Notes: generated from the letters alone by a model not told the origin. 5,876 nt of DNA from Thermoplasmata archaeon (GCA_021826765.1 JAKAYK010000065.1:1-5876); one strand, 5' to 3'. Positions 1 to 5,788 are shown, numbered from the stretch's first letter. Translations and numbers: made by a program.

Positions 1-2
1 CA

Positions 3-338
3 TTCAAGTCATATGCAGATGAGAAATCTCTTGCAAACGTCAGGGTAGCAAAGAAACTTATGGAAATGGGTGAGACATTCATTCCCGGAATGAAAGTGTC
101 GTGGATTGTGACTAACAGCAAGAGAACGCCTCAGGAAGTAGAGCCGTTTGTTGACGGGTCTAAGTTCGAATATAAGCCAGACTGGGAATATTATGCAAGA
201 AGACTAGAGGAGACACTGAACAGGGTGCTTGAAGGAATAAAGTCAGAAATTTCCATAATAAGTGGTTCCTCTGGACAGCATAATCTGGATTCTTTCGAAT
301 CTAAAAGGAAGAATCAGTCGCTGGATAGTTACTTCTAA
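3..338 (+). CDS. polB: Family B DNA polymerase, C-terminal end (partial)
   Basis: This is the last 111 residues of a replicative family B DNA polymerase; the frame is already open at the window edge, so the start lies outside. The visible part covers the end of the thumb region, with the family-typical stretch PGMKVSWIVTN, then 'PQEVEPF' and 'PDWEYYARRLEETLNRVL', which resembles the conserved tail helix (D-Y-Y...) of archaeal PolB enzymes. The catalytic palm motifs are upstream and not visible. The last eight residues, NQSLDSYF, resemble a PCNA-interacting peptide (Q-x-x-hydrophobic-x-x-aromatic-aromatic), with Asn instead of Gln in the first position. About 30 polar residues link the fold to that tail, as expected for a flexible clamp-binding tether. 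The gene ends in TAA and is followed by non-coding debris, so it is probably the last gene of its transcript. The family call is confident; binding to PCNA is inferred. Confidence 0.88.
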   Translation, partial: FKSYADEKSLANVRVAKKLMEMGETFIPGMKVSWIVTNSKRTPQEVEPFVDGSKFEYKPDWEYYARRLEETLNRVLEGIKSEISIISGSSGQHNLDSFESKRKNQSLDSYF

Positions 339-624
339 ACGACTGTTTCCTTAATCACTCTATTTAAAATTTGGGAGACATTAGATCGCAGGAGTTACTC
401 AGAAACCCATCGTAGAACAGTGCTAGGAATTTTCCCACACAATGATATCCCACCACGCCCAGGACATAGTATTATGGCGTTTTCCAGAAAGGTATGTTGT
501 TTTGTTACCATGATCGAGAGACTGTCATGAAAATCCATGTTTTTCTAAGTGAGTAATCCGTTGTGCTGTGACAATACGTGTACATAAATCTGCACTGTGC
601 ATAATCCCATACTATAGTGAAAAT
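339..624. other. Intergenic stretch without a recognisable gene
   Basis: This region lies between the polB stop and the decayed end of the CRISPR array. No convincing gene was found on either strand. The plus strand has a 63-codon open stretch directly after the polB stop, in the same frame, ending in TGA at 528-530, but it has no early start codon. The minus strand has a short ATG-started frame (about 38 codons) roughly opposite it, ending in a segment (IPSTVLRW) that vaguely recalls a helix-turn-helix of an insertion-sequence protein. Either could be the remains of a mobile element, but neither is strong enough to name. Confidence 0.4.
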
Positions 625-653
625 GTTTCATGAAAGACACTATGGGACGTGGC
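625..653 (-). repeat. Degenerate terminal CRISPR repeat
   Basis: On the minus strand this 29-nt segment starts GCCACGTCCCATAGTG, which agrees with the intact repeat's first 16 bases at 12 positions, and it ends in TGAAAC like the intact repeat. The middle has diverged and about 3 nt are lost, so the second arm of the stem is gone. It sits exactly 34 nt from the previous repeat, the same distance as between the two intact repeats, which argues against a chance match. Decay of the leader-distal repeat is common in CRISPR arrays. Confidence 0.75.
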
Positions 654-785
654 TTCAAGAGATTCTTCCCCTTCTATCTTTACGCACGTTTCAATCCACA
701 CATCCCTACGGGATGTGACTGCACAATCACGAGAGAGAAGGGTATATATAAAAGTTTCAATCCACACATCCCTACGGGATGTGAC
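625..785 (-). CRISPR. Mini CRISPR array, type I-C-like repeats: two intact and one decayed repeat, two 34-nt spacers
   Basis: Two identical 32-nt repeats lie at 688-719 and 754-785. Read on the minus strand, each begins GTCACATCCC, has an 8-bp perfect stem (CACATCCC / GGGATGTG) around a 3-nt loop, and ends GTGGATTGAAAC. The stem placement and ATTGAAAC end are those of type I-C repeats, in which Cas5d cuts at the base of the stem. A third, degenerate copy lies at 625-653. Spacer 1 is 720-753 and spacer 2 is 654-687, both exactly 34 nt, the usual I-C spacer size. The decayed copy at low coordinates marks the distal end, so the leader-proximal side is at high coordinates and the array reads on the minus strand. 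That agrees with the repeat orientation and with the cas3 remnant abutting it at 786. No leader and no complete cas gene are present in the window. crRNA production would need read-through from upstream and a processing enzyme encoded elsewhere. Confidence 0.9.
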
Positions 786-786
786 T

Positions 787-979
787 CATGGAGCAGCCCT
801 AATGTTCTTCCGACTTCTCCAGAATGGAATTTTTCAGAAAATTCTTGGGCTAAGTTTCCGGTTGATAGTAAATGTTCAATAAGCATGTGGGGAGGCCCCC
901 AAGTTCCGTCTCCATTCTTCCTAGCGTGGGCAACAATTTCCAATATATTTGGGTCAAAATCACCTGCCTTTAATTCCAT
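787..979 (-). pseudogene. cas3: cas3 5'-end remnant (HD nuclease domain), truncated by fusion to a CRISPR repeat
   Basis: About 64 residues resemble the N-terminus of Cas3, the nuclease-helicase of type I CRISPR interference. The visible pattern is VAHAR (His18), a Trp (W27), PPHMLIEHL (His31, His36), a helix LAQEFSEKF, then GLLHE (His64). This matches the Cas3 HD-domain opening in which H...W...H-x-L-x-E-H-L...A...F...G-L-L-H-D-L-G-K supplies metal ligands. The frame is cut at the second base of the codon that should give Asp65 of the HD motif: its third base is already the first base of the CRISPR repeat, giving Glu. The rest of the HD domain and the whole helicase are missing, so no activity is possible. 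The frame stays open through repeat, spacer and repeat to a stop at 680-682, giving a fortuitous 99-codon ORF. The ATG at 977-979 is the first start after an in-frame TAG at 989-991. In canonical I-C loci cas3 is the first gene and the array follows the operon on the same strand, which is the arrangement seen here minus everything between. Confidence 0.75.
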
Positions 980-988
980 TCTAAGGAC

Positions 989-1408
989 CTAGATTCTTGG
1001 ATATTTTATTAATTCATAATAACCTATCGATTCTCTGTAACCGGTCATTCTCGCGTGCTTGATTCCAGTCAACCTTTGTTCAAATTGTGCCTTCGCCTTA
1101 ATACATCTAGGGTTGTATCATTTATGAAGGTCTCTTTTCTCAGGTCCGACGTGTAATACATTGAAGGGGTTGTAAATACATCTGAACCATTTTCGTGTGT
1201 CATTCCACCTTTTATCTTCTTGTAAGTTAGGGATAGCTTGAGTGTCCCTTTGGTTTCTTAGTTTGTCAGTCCCAACATAGGTATTCAGGGCAAAGGTAAA
1301 GAGCCACTCTTTTCTCCTCTCAGGAAGGTTGTCAACAAATTTCCCAGATCCTTTATGTTCGTAATCGGAATCAAGAAGGAATACGAGTCTGAGGTTGAGA
1401 TCATTCAC
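989..1408 (-). pseudogene. Unrecognised protein-coding remnant with an in-frame stop
   Basis: A reading frame starts at a GTG (1406-1408), runs 96 codons to a TGA at 1118-1120, and then continues open in the same frame for another 42 codons to TAG at 989-991. Both halves look protein-like rather than random: the first contains LPERRKEWLF, LNTYVGTDKLRNQRD and RWNDTRKWF; the second contains YNPRCIKAKAQFEQRL and ARMTGYRESIGYYELIKYP. Reading through the TGA gives a basic protein rich in aromatic residues and arginine. The family is not recognised. A decayed transposase or other mobile-element protein would suit the charge pattern and the neighbouring IS110-like remnant, but that is a guess. It ends 9 nt before the cas3 remnant's ATG in the same frame, so it may once have been the gene directly upstream of cas3. 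The start is uncertain, since the true 5' end may be lost. Confidence 0.4.
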
Positions 1409-1446
1409 ATCCTCATTTCAAGTATGGTATTACACTTCAGAGGTAG

Positions 1447-1688
1447 CTATTCTGCACCTATGCACACAATGGAGTTATAAGTAACACCGTATTGAAGGCA
1501 TTTTATGAAAAGAACAGGGATAAGAAAGGAGGGAAAAACTGACGATTGCACGTGCAAGAAAGATGGGTCATATGGCCAGGAAAGTGTTGAAACGCAACAG
1601 AAATTTCTTATCAATCCATAACAAAGATAAAAAAATAAAGGGAAAACAACAACTGGGAATCCAAAGACTTCGGAATAGAAATCATTGA
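1447..1688 (+). pseudogene. IS110-family-like transposase, C-terminal remnant with a frameshift
   Basis: In one plus-strand frame (1447-1542) the sequence reads NTVLKAFYEKNRDKKGGK and then stops at TGA 1540-1542. The neighbouring frame, open to TGA at 1686-1688, continues with LTIARARKMGHMARKVLKRN. Joined, they give the pattern at the C-terminal end of IS110/IS1111-type transposases (...L-x-x-FYE...KKGKKK...A..A-x-ARKM...VLK). The two frames meet in the A-run at 1534-1538; restoring one A would reconnect them as GGKKLTIARARKM. The catalytic DEDD domain and most of the Transposase_20 domain are missing, since an in-frame TAG at 1444-1446 closes the frame upstream. No element ends are visible; IS110 elements usually lack terminal inverted repeats, so boundaries cannot be set from sequence alone. 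It is an inactive remnant. The family call rests on this C-terminal pattern only. Confidence 0.55.
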
Positions 1689-1784
1689 CTTTAGTAGTAA
1701 CTATGAATCGATAGAACAAAAATCATTCACAGGATAAATCCTTATAAAATTCTCAAGTTGGGATGGCCAGTTCGAAACAATTCT

Positions 1785-1823
1785 ATGGCGTAACTGTGCC
1801 ATGGCCCCATTATTTTTTCTTTT
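1785..1823 (+). terminator. Possible hairpin plus T-tract
   Basis: A 5-bp inverted repeat, ATGGC (1785-1789) and GCCAT (1798-1802), has an 8-nt loop and is followed on the plus strand by a T-rich run at 1810-1823. Read on the plus strand it could end transcription coming out of the IS110-like remnant, just before the convergent permease gene. The stem is short, and archaeal termination depends mainly on the T-tract, so this is tentative. Confidence 0.25.
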
Positions 1824-3295
1824 CAATCCCACCTGATATCAATGTGATCCGAGTCGTAGGTTCCAGCGGCAGTTGCAATCTTAGGTTTTTTCTTAACGTA
1901 GTAAACTGATAGAATCAGTGCGACAAGGGAAGACCATATCAGGCCAACCACGGCTGAAGATGCATACGCAAGATGATCAAAGGTTGGGGTGACAATCTCA
2001 GAGAGGACATCCTGCTCAACAGTAAAGAAGATCACAACCAGTGCTATTGCTGATGAGAGTATTGGAACGACTCCATGGACCAGCGGCTTGAAGACCTTCT
2101 GTGTTCTTGTATAGAGAGTAAGACTTATGTTTGCGTAAACATGAGTGAATATGATTCCAATCCCTGCTCCTGTAAGAAGTATGAGTGCACCCGTTTTTGG
2201 TCCGAAGAGGAATCCGAAGAGCAGGTTGATTATAAGCATCAGGATCATGTACCCCCTTATTGCCTTGTACGGACTTTTGTATTTTTTGTGAACCTCAGAA
2301 AAGGACTTTGGGAATATGATCTTATCCCTGCTTGCAGAAAACCATACCCTGCTCACAGCATTTGTCTTCGCAACACCGTTTGAAAGGTAGCTGTTTATTG
2401 TGAACACTATTAGAAGAATAGCACCTATTGGCCCCAGGAATCTGGTAAAGACATAGAGGCCCGGATCTGATGTTGTGGAGAACGATCCTATGTTGGAAAT
2501 CCCAAACCCAACCGTCAGGGCATAAGTGGCAGGTATGAGAGCCAGGCCTGAAAACAGGTAGGATAGAAGCAGTGAATTCTTTATCTTCTTCTTTGGCTCC
2601 TGGATCTCTTCAGAAATAGTTGTGGATATCCCTATGCCTGTGAAATCGCTGATTGAGAATATCATGGAGAGGAAGAATATTGGAAGAACTCCAACAGGAA
2701 GCGTGAAGGGAACAAAGGAATTTCCCGGACCCACCTCAACAATAATGATGACGGCTGCAACAAAGAGGAAAAGAACCTCTGCAAGGCCTGTGATGAATGT
2801 ATATTGAACGGAAGGCCTGATCCCCAGATAGGGGACAACTGTTATGTACACAATCATTCCCACTGCGAATACGACCCAGAGATACTTGAACGCCGATATC
2901 TGGGCTGAAAGCAGGAATAGGAAAGACGAAATACCGAGAATTGCAAAGGCAGAAGATGTGAGATTCTCATACAGCCACGAAAAGGCAGTTGCCGGACCAT
3001 AAAATCCAGATTTCGTAGAGGCTGCAGCATAGGCGTAATATCCTCCTGCATTTGATCTCAGTTTAGAGAATTCATATGGAGTAATCATCCACAGTCCATA
3101 AATGAGCCATGCAACGATTATGGCGGTCACTGACCTGAAGCCAACATCTGCAAAAGTTCCGATGAGAAGTATGGCAATATCGGCGGCAGGCCCTACCTGG
3201 GCCAATGAATAGAAGGCTCCCTGCCATGTTCCAACAGACCCCTTTTGCAGTTCATAATGTTTTTTCCTTGGACCCTCAATGGTTCCCTGGGACAT
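1823..3295 (-). CDS. APC-superfamily amino acid permease
   Basis: This 490-residue integral membrane protein should take up amino acids or related amines across the cytoplasmic membrane. Its length and about 12 hydrophobic segments fit the APC (amino acid-polyamine-organocation) superfamily. Family hallmarks in order are: the broken first membrane helix with VGPAAD (residues 34-39); PYEFSKLRSNAGGYYAYA (73-90), matching the conserved E-x-x-x-x-x-x-AGG-x-Y-x-Y after helix 2; a helix-6 region followed by SEEIQEPKKKIKNS (228-241), matching the family's 'EE-x-x-x-P-x-x-x-I'; and SRVWFSASRD (315-324) with VHKKYKSPYKAI (335-346), the typical cytoplasmic loop after helix 8. The N-terminal 20 and C-terminal 25 residues are polar. 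The ATG is supported by a TATA-like box 21-28 nt upstream and no Shine-Dalgarno, as for a leaderless mRNA. The 2-hydroxyacid dehydrogenase gene lies 121 bp upstream on the same strand. The substrate cannot be read from sequence. The gene appears intact. Confidence 0.9.
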   Translation of the reverse strand: MSQGTIEGPRKKHYELQKGSVGTWQGAFYSLAQVGPAADIAILLIGTFADVGFRSVTAIIVAWLIYGLWMITPYEFSKLRSNAGGYYAYAAASTKSGFYGPATAFSWLYENLTSSAFAILGISSFLFLLSAQISAFKYLWVVFAVGMIVYITVVPYLGIRPSVQYTFITGLAEVLFLFVAAVIIIVEVGPGNSFVPFTLPVGVLPIFFLSMIFSISDFTGIGISTTISEEIQEPKKKIKNSLLLSYLFSGLALIPATYALTVGFGISNIGSFSTTSDPGLYVFTRFLGPIGAILLIVFTINSYLSNGVAKTNAVSRVWFSASRDKIIFPKSFSEVHKKYKSPYKAIRGYMILMLIINLLFGFLFGPKTGALILLTGAGIGIIFTHVYANISLTLYTRTQKVFKPLVHGVVPILSSAIALVVIFFTVEQDVLSEIVTPTFDHLAYASSAVVGLIWSSLVALILSVYYVKKKPKIATAAGTYDSDHIDIRWD

Positions 3296-3315
3296 ATTTG
3301 CATTAGGCGGTCATG

Positions 3316-3323
3316 TTATTTAA
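3316..3323 (-). promoter_or_regulatory. TATA-like box of the permease gene
   Basis: TTAAATAA on the minus strand lies 21-28 nt before the permease ATG, the spacing expected when transcription starts at or next to the start codon. No Shine-Dalgarno is seen before the ATG. A second A/T-rich candidate (TATAAAAA, around 3338-3346) lies about 20 nt further upstream and would give a short leader instead. Confidence 0.45.
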
Positions 3324-3416
3324 GTGGTTCCGGGAACATTTTTATACTTCCGGCATTCTTAGAACAAATAGGTCAAATCCCAATAATATCAAGATGATAA
3401 CGTTTATAAATAAAGG

Positions 3417-4292
3417 TCAGAGATAGTCCTCCCTTTTCACAATGTTCCCGGGTTTTCCATCAAGGTATAATTTTATGTTATAGCATGCATGGACAAGTGC
3501 CTCTTCAACAAGGTCCGGTGAAAGTCCTGCGACATGGGGAGTAAGCACTGCATTTTCTGGTAAACGCTTCTCAATTTTAGGTTCTCCCCACCATACGTCA
3601 GAAAGGTACTCCTTTTCCGGATTATTATTGAGGAAATCCAGCATAGATTTTCTGTCCACCACGTCTGCTCTTGCAACGTTCACTATTATGCTCCCCCTGA
3701 AGACTGAGAGTAGATCTGAATCCACAGATCCTCGTGTCTGTTTTGTCAGGGGAAGCCCTATTATCACAACATCACTTTCCCTGAACAGATCCTTGGCGGA
3801 ATCAACGTATCTGTCAACATTAGTTTTGGTACCAGGTGTTCTTGTATATGCAAGTACGTTCATTCCCAGTGCTTTTCCAATTCTGGCGCAGCTCCTCCCG
3901 ATACCTCCATATCCAAGTATTCCAAGAGTCCTGTGTTTAAGGGATGACACAGGCAGCTTCTTCCATGTCCCATTCCTTGTCATTGAATCAAAGGTGCTTA
4001 TTTTTCTTATATGGTAAAGGATCATTGCAAATGCGTGTTCTGCTACCGGATCAGAGAAAGCATCAGCATTGCTGCAGAATGTAACATTTGCAGGTATTTT
4101 ACCTATTTTTACATGGTCAACACCTGCTGTAACCGTCTGAATGAGCTTTGTTTCAGGACCAACTATGAAATCTTCCTGTATCAGCTCAATGTCCGTTGCA
4201 TAATCAGGTTTCACAACAGAGGGAATTCCGGTTATTTCGGTGCATTTCTCGGCGACTTCTTTTTTCACGTCAAAATAGATGCCCAATTTCAT
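3417..4292 (-). CDS. D-isomer-specific 2-hydroxyacid dehydrogenase
   Basis: This 291-residue soluble oxidoreductase of the D-2-hydroxyacid dehydrogenase family interconverts a 2-oxoacid and a D-2-hydroxyacid with a nicotinamide cofactor. The Rossmann dinucleotide motif LGILGYGGIG has its glycines at 127, 129 and 132. The catalytic set is visible: Arg208 in NVARADVVD, Glu237 in DVWWGEP, and His253 in LTPHVAG. The split catalytic domain is made of residues 1-90 and about 260-291. The family's usual length is 310-330, so this is a short member, mainly at the N-terminus. At the end of the second Rossmann strand (VLAYTRTP) the Asp that normally binds the NAD ribose is replaced by Thr150, followed by Arg151. 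This suggests NADP(H) use, as in glyoxylate/hydroxypyruvate reductases. The exact substrate (hydroxypyruvate, glyoxylate, phosphoglycerate or another) cannot be decided. The ATG is supported by a TATA-like box 19-27 nt upstream. The gene appears intact. Confidence 0.92.
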   Translation of the reverse strand: MKLGIYFDVKKEVAEKCTEITGIPSVVKPDYATDIELIQEDFIVGPETKLIQTVTAGVDHVKIGKIPANVTFCSNADAFSDPVAEHAFAMILYHIRKISTFDSMTRNGTWKKLPVSSLKHRTLGILGYGGIGRSCARIGKALGMNVLAYTRTPGTKTNVDRYVDSAKDLFRESDVVIIGLPLTKQTRGSVDSDLLSVFRGSIIVNVARADVVDRKSMLDFLNNNPEKEYLSDVWWGEPKIEKRLPENAVLTPHVAGLSPDLVEEALVHACYNIKLYLDGKPGNIVKREDYL

Positions 4293-4310
4293 TTATCTGT
4301 ATTTTTGCAA

Positions 4311-4319
4311 TAATATTAA
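4311..4319 (-). promoter_or_regulatory. TATA-like box of the dehydrogenase gene
   Basis: TAATATTAA on the minus strand lies 19-27 nt before the dehydrogenase ATG, with no Shine-Dalgarno between. The spacing matches that at the permease and ABC genes and points to a leaderless transcript. The surrounding DNA is A/T-rich, so the exact box is uncertain. Confidence 0.4.
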
Positions 4320-4842
4320 GGGTTTAGGATCAATATTACAATATCGGAATATGGCGTCAAAATATGCTTAGGGTTTTTCAATGATGCATATTACGCCTAA
4401 GAGGTGTATAGGGCTCTTTTTCATCATATATACCCTTTTTCCTGTAGTGTAAAAAGAAAAATGTGTTCCACTACGGCATTAAGCTATCGATCAATTATTA
4501 AATCCATGAAAAACCACGAGAATTACTGGACTTGTTGAGATATGCCCTTTATAAATGTAGTAGAAATTCTAAGACTATTCTGATACCATATATATCAAAT
4601 ATCTGGCGTTTGTTCACAAAATTCGGATATTGCCTCACACAATCGTTTGGTGCTCATTTGAAATGAATTCCTATTTCTCCACGGTATCATACGGGCTGTA
4701 TCAATGACATTCTGGACAGGATTACGAGTGTATCTTTTATTCCAGATTTACAGCCAGGGAAGCCCGGGTACCCATTATCTTGCATCAGTCAATGGAACTA
4801 AATGTGTATTCATAAATTTTTTAACGGATTTTATGCAAGGTC
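4320..4842. other. Divergent intergenic region, no convincing gene
   Basis: This stretch of over 500 bp separates the start of the dehydrogenase (minus) from the start of the ABC ATPase (plus), so it carries the control regions of two divergent transcripts. It is A/T-rich for most of its length. A 56-codon plus-strand ORF (4704-4874) overlaps the ABC start codon but contains the ABC promoter and is not similar to anything recognised. Two structured patches are visible: interleaved complementary 6-mers at 4362-4401 and an imperfect inverted repeat at 4441-4476. No tRNA or rRNA is seen. An unannotated small RNA is possible but cannot be supported from sequence alone. Confidence 0.45.
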
Positions 4843-4851
4843 TTAAATATA
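4843..4851 (+). promoter_or_regulatory. TATA-like box of the ABC exporter operon
   Basis: TTAAATATA lies 20-28 nt before the ATG of the ABC ATPase, which has no Shine-Dalgarno. This is a close match to an archaeal TATA element positioned for a leaderless mRNA, and it supports choosing the ATG at 4871. It is the clearest promoter in the window. Confidence 0.6.
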
Positions 4852-4870
4852 GTTCATTCATAATCGAAGA

Positions 4871-5788
4871 ATGATTCAGATAACCGGACTCACCAAACAG
4901 TACAGTAAAGGCAGACCTCCAGCAGTGAAAGATCTCAGCCTTGAAATCAATGCAGGGGAGATCATGGGATTTGCTGGACTGAATGGGGCGGGGAAGACAA
5001 CCACTATAAGAATTCTCTGCGGCATTATTTTCCCAACTTCCGGAAAGGTGTTGATCAACGGCAAAGACATTGTTAAGGAGAAGGTGGAATCCTCTAAACA
5101 TATAGGGTGGGTACCCGAACTTCCTAATTTCGATCCAAACGGGAAGGCAGTCAGCCTCCTGAAATACTACGCGGGATTTTACGGCATTAATCCCAGCGAC
5201 GCTGAGGAGAAAGCGGTCATGCTACTCAAGAAGTTCGGTATCTGGGATGCCAGAAAAATACCACTGAAATCATACTCCCAGGGAATGAAAAAGCGTTTCT
5301 CCATTGCAGCAGCCATGATGGGTGATCCTGACAACTTCCTTTTCGATGAGACACTTAACGGTCTAGATCCGGAGGGTGTCAAGAACATGAGGGATTTCAT
5401 GGTTTCCCTGAAAAAAGAGGGAAAGGCTGTTTTTCTATCATCACACATACTGTCTGAATTGGAGAATGTTGCAGACCGGATAGCCATAATCAGAAGAGGG
5501 TCAATAATCAAGATTGTGGAGAGGTCAGAACTCTCCAACCTTGGAAAAGTATCCATCAGGATACAGATCCGGAATCCAGATGAGAATGTGGATTCCATTC
5601 TGCAACCTTTCGGGAATGTGTCAAAGGATCGCAACATTTACAAAATAACAGAGATGAAAGTGGCAAGGGCTGATACATACAGGGTTTCGGATGCCCTGTT
5701 CAGAGCAGGCTACCAGATAAATTCCCTGAGCACAGAAAGTGAGGGTCTTGAGGAATATTTCCTGGAACTGGTTGGTGGTGGAAAATGA
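4871..5788 (+). CDS. ABC transporter ATP-binding protein (ABC-2 exporter type)
   Basis: This 305-residue ATPase subunit powers an ABC-2-type exporter at the cytoplasmic face of the membrane. All nucleotide-binding motifs are present: Walker A GLNGAGKTTT (36-45, Lys42); signature YSQGM (135-139) in place of the classic LSGGQ, as is common in this CcmA/NatA-like group; Walker B FLFDE (156-160) with catalytic Glu160; D-loop NGLDP (163-167); and switch His192 in SSHILSE. The Q-loop position reads VPE (81-83), Glu instead of Gln, a variation common in this subfamily. Residues after about 215 form the C-terminal extension typical of these subunits. The stop overlaps the start of the next gene (ATGA, 5785-5788), so the two are translationally coupled and should form one transporter. 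Transcription is probably leaderless from the TATA box just upstream. The exported substrate (drug, lipid, ion or peptide) cannot be told from the ATPase. Confidence 0.93.
   Translation: MIQITGLTKQYSKGRPPAVKDLSLEINAGEIMGFAGLNGAGKTTTIRILCGIIFPTSGKVLINGKDIVKEKVESSKHIGWVPELPNFDPNGKAVSLLKYYAGFYGINPSDAEEKAVMLLKKFGIWDARKIPLKSYSQGMKKRFSIAAAMMGDPDNFLFDETLNGLDPEGVKNMRDFMVSLKKEGKAVFLSSHILSELENVADRIAIIRRGSIIKIVERSELSNLGKVSIRIQIRNPDENVDSILQPFGNVSKDRNIYKITEMKVARADTYRVSDALFRAGYQINSLSTESEGLEEYFLELVGGGK

Noticed and set aside
539..572. A further decayed CRISPR repeat: the minus strand starts GTCACAGCAC and ends AGAAAAAC.
   Set aside because: The gap to the decayed repeat at 625 is 52 nt rather than 34, and the middle does not align, so the match at the ends is probably chance.
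630..992. Plus-strand ORFs of 120 and 77 codons across the CRISPR array.
   Set aside because: They translate the repeat twice and lie antisense to the cas3 remnant; no independent protein character.
1447..1719. A 90-codon minus-strand ORF rich in Phe, Val and Leu.
   Set aside because: It lies opposite the IS110-like transposase remnant; its hydrophobic look reflects the A-rich lysine codons of the other strand.
2075..2383. Plus-strand ORF inside the permease gene.
   Set aside because: It lies antisense to conserved APC permease sequence and has no protein features of its own.
4426..4437. A 12-nt match (ATATATACCCTT) between spacer 1 and the divergent intergenic region, suggesting self-targeting.
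   Set aside because: The match does not extend on either side, excludes the first four spacer bases at the seed end, and is low-complexity A/T-rich sequence.
4704..4874. A 56-codon plus-strand ORF overlapping the ABC ATPase start (ATGA).
   Set aside because: It contains the likely TATA box of the ABC gene, has no recognisable protein features, and overlaps the leaderless start; most likely non-coding.
5179..5637. A 152-codon minus-strand ORF inside the ABC ATPase gene.
   Set aside because: It is a shadow of the ATPase gene, whose plus-strand frame has all ABC motifs.
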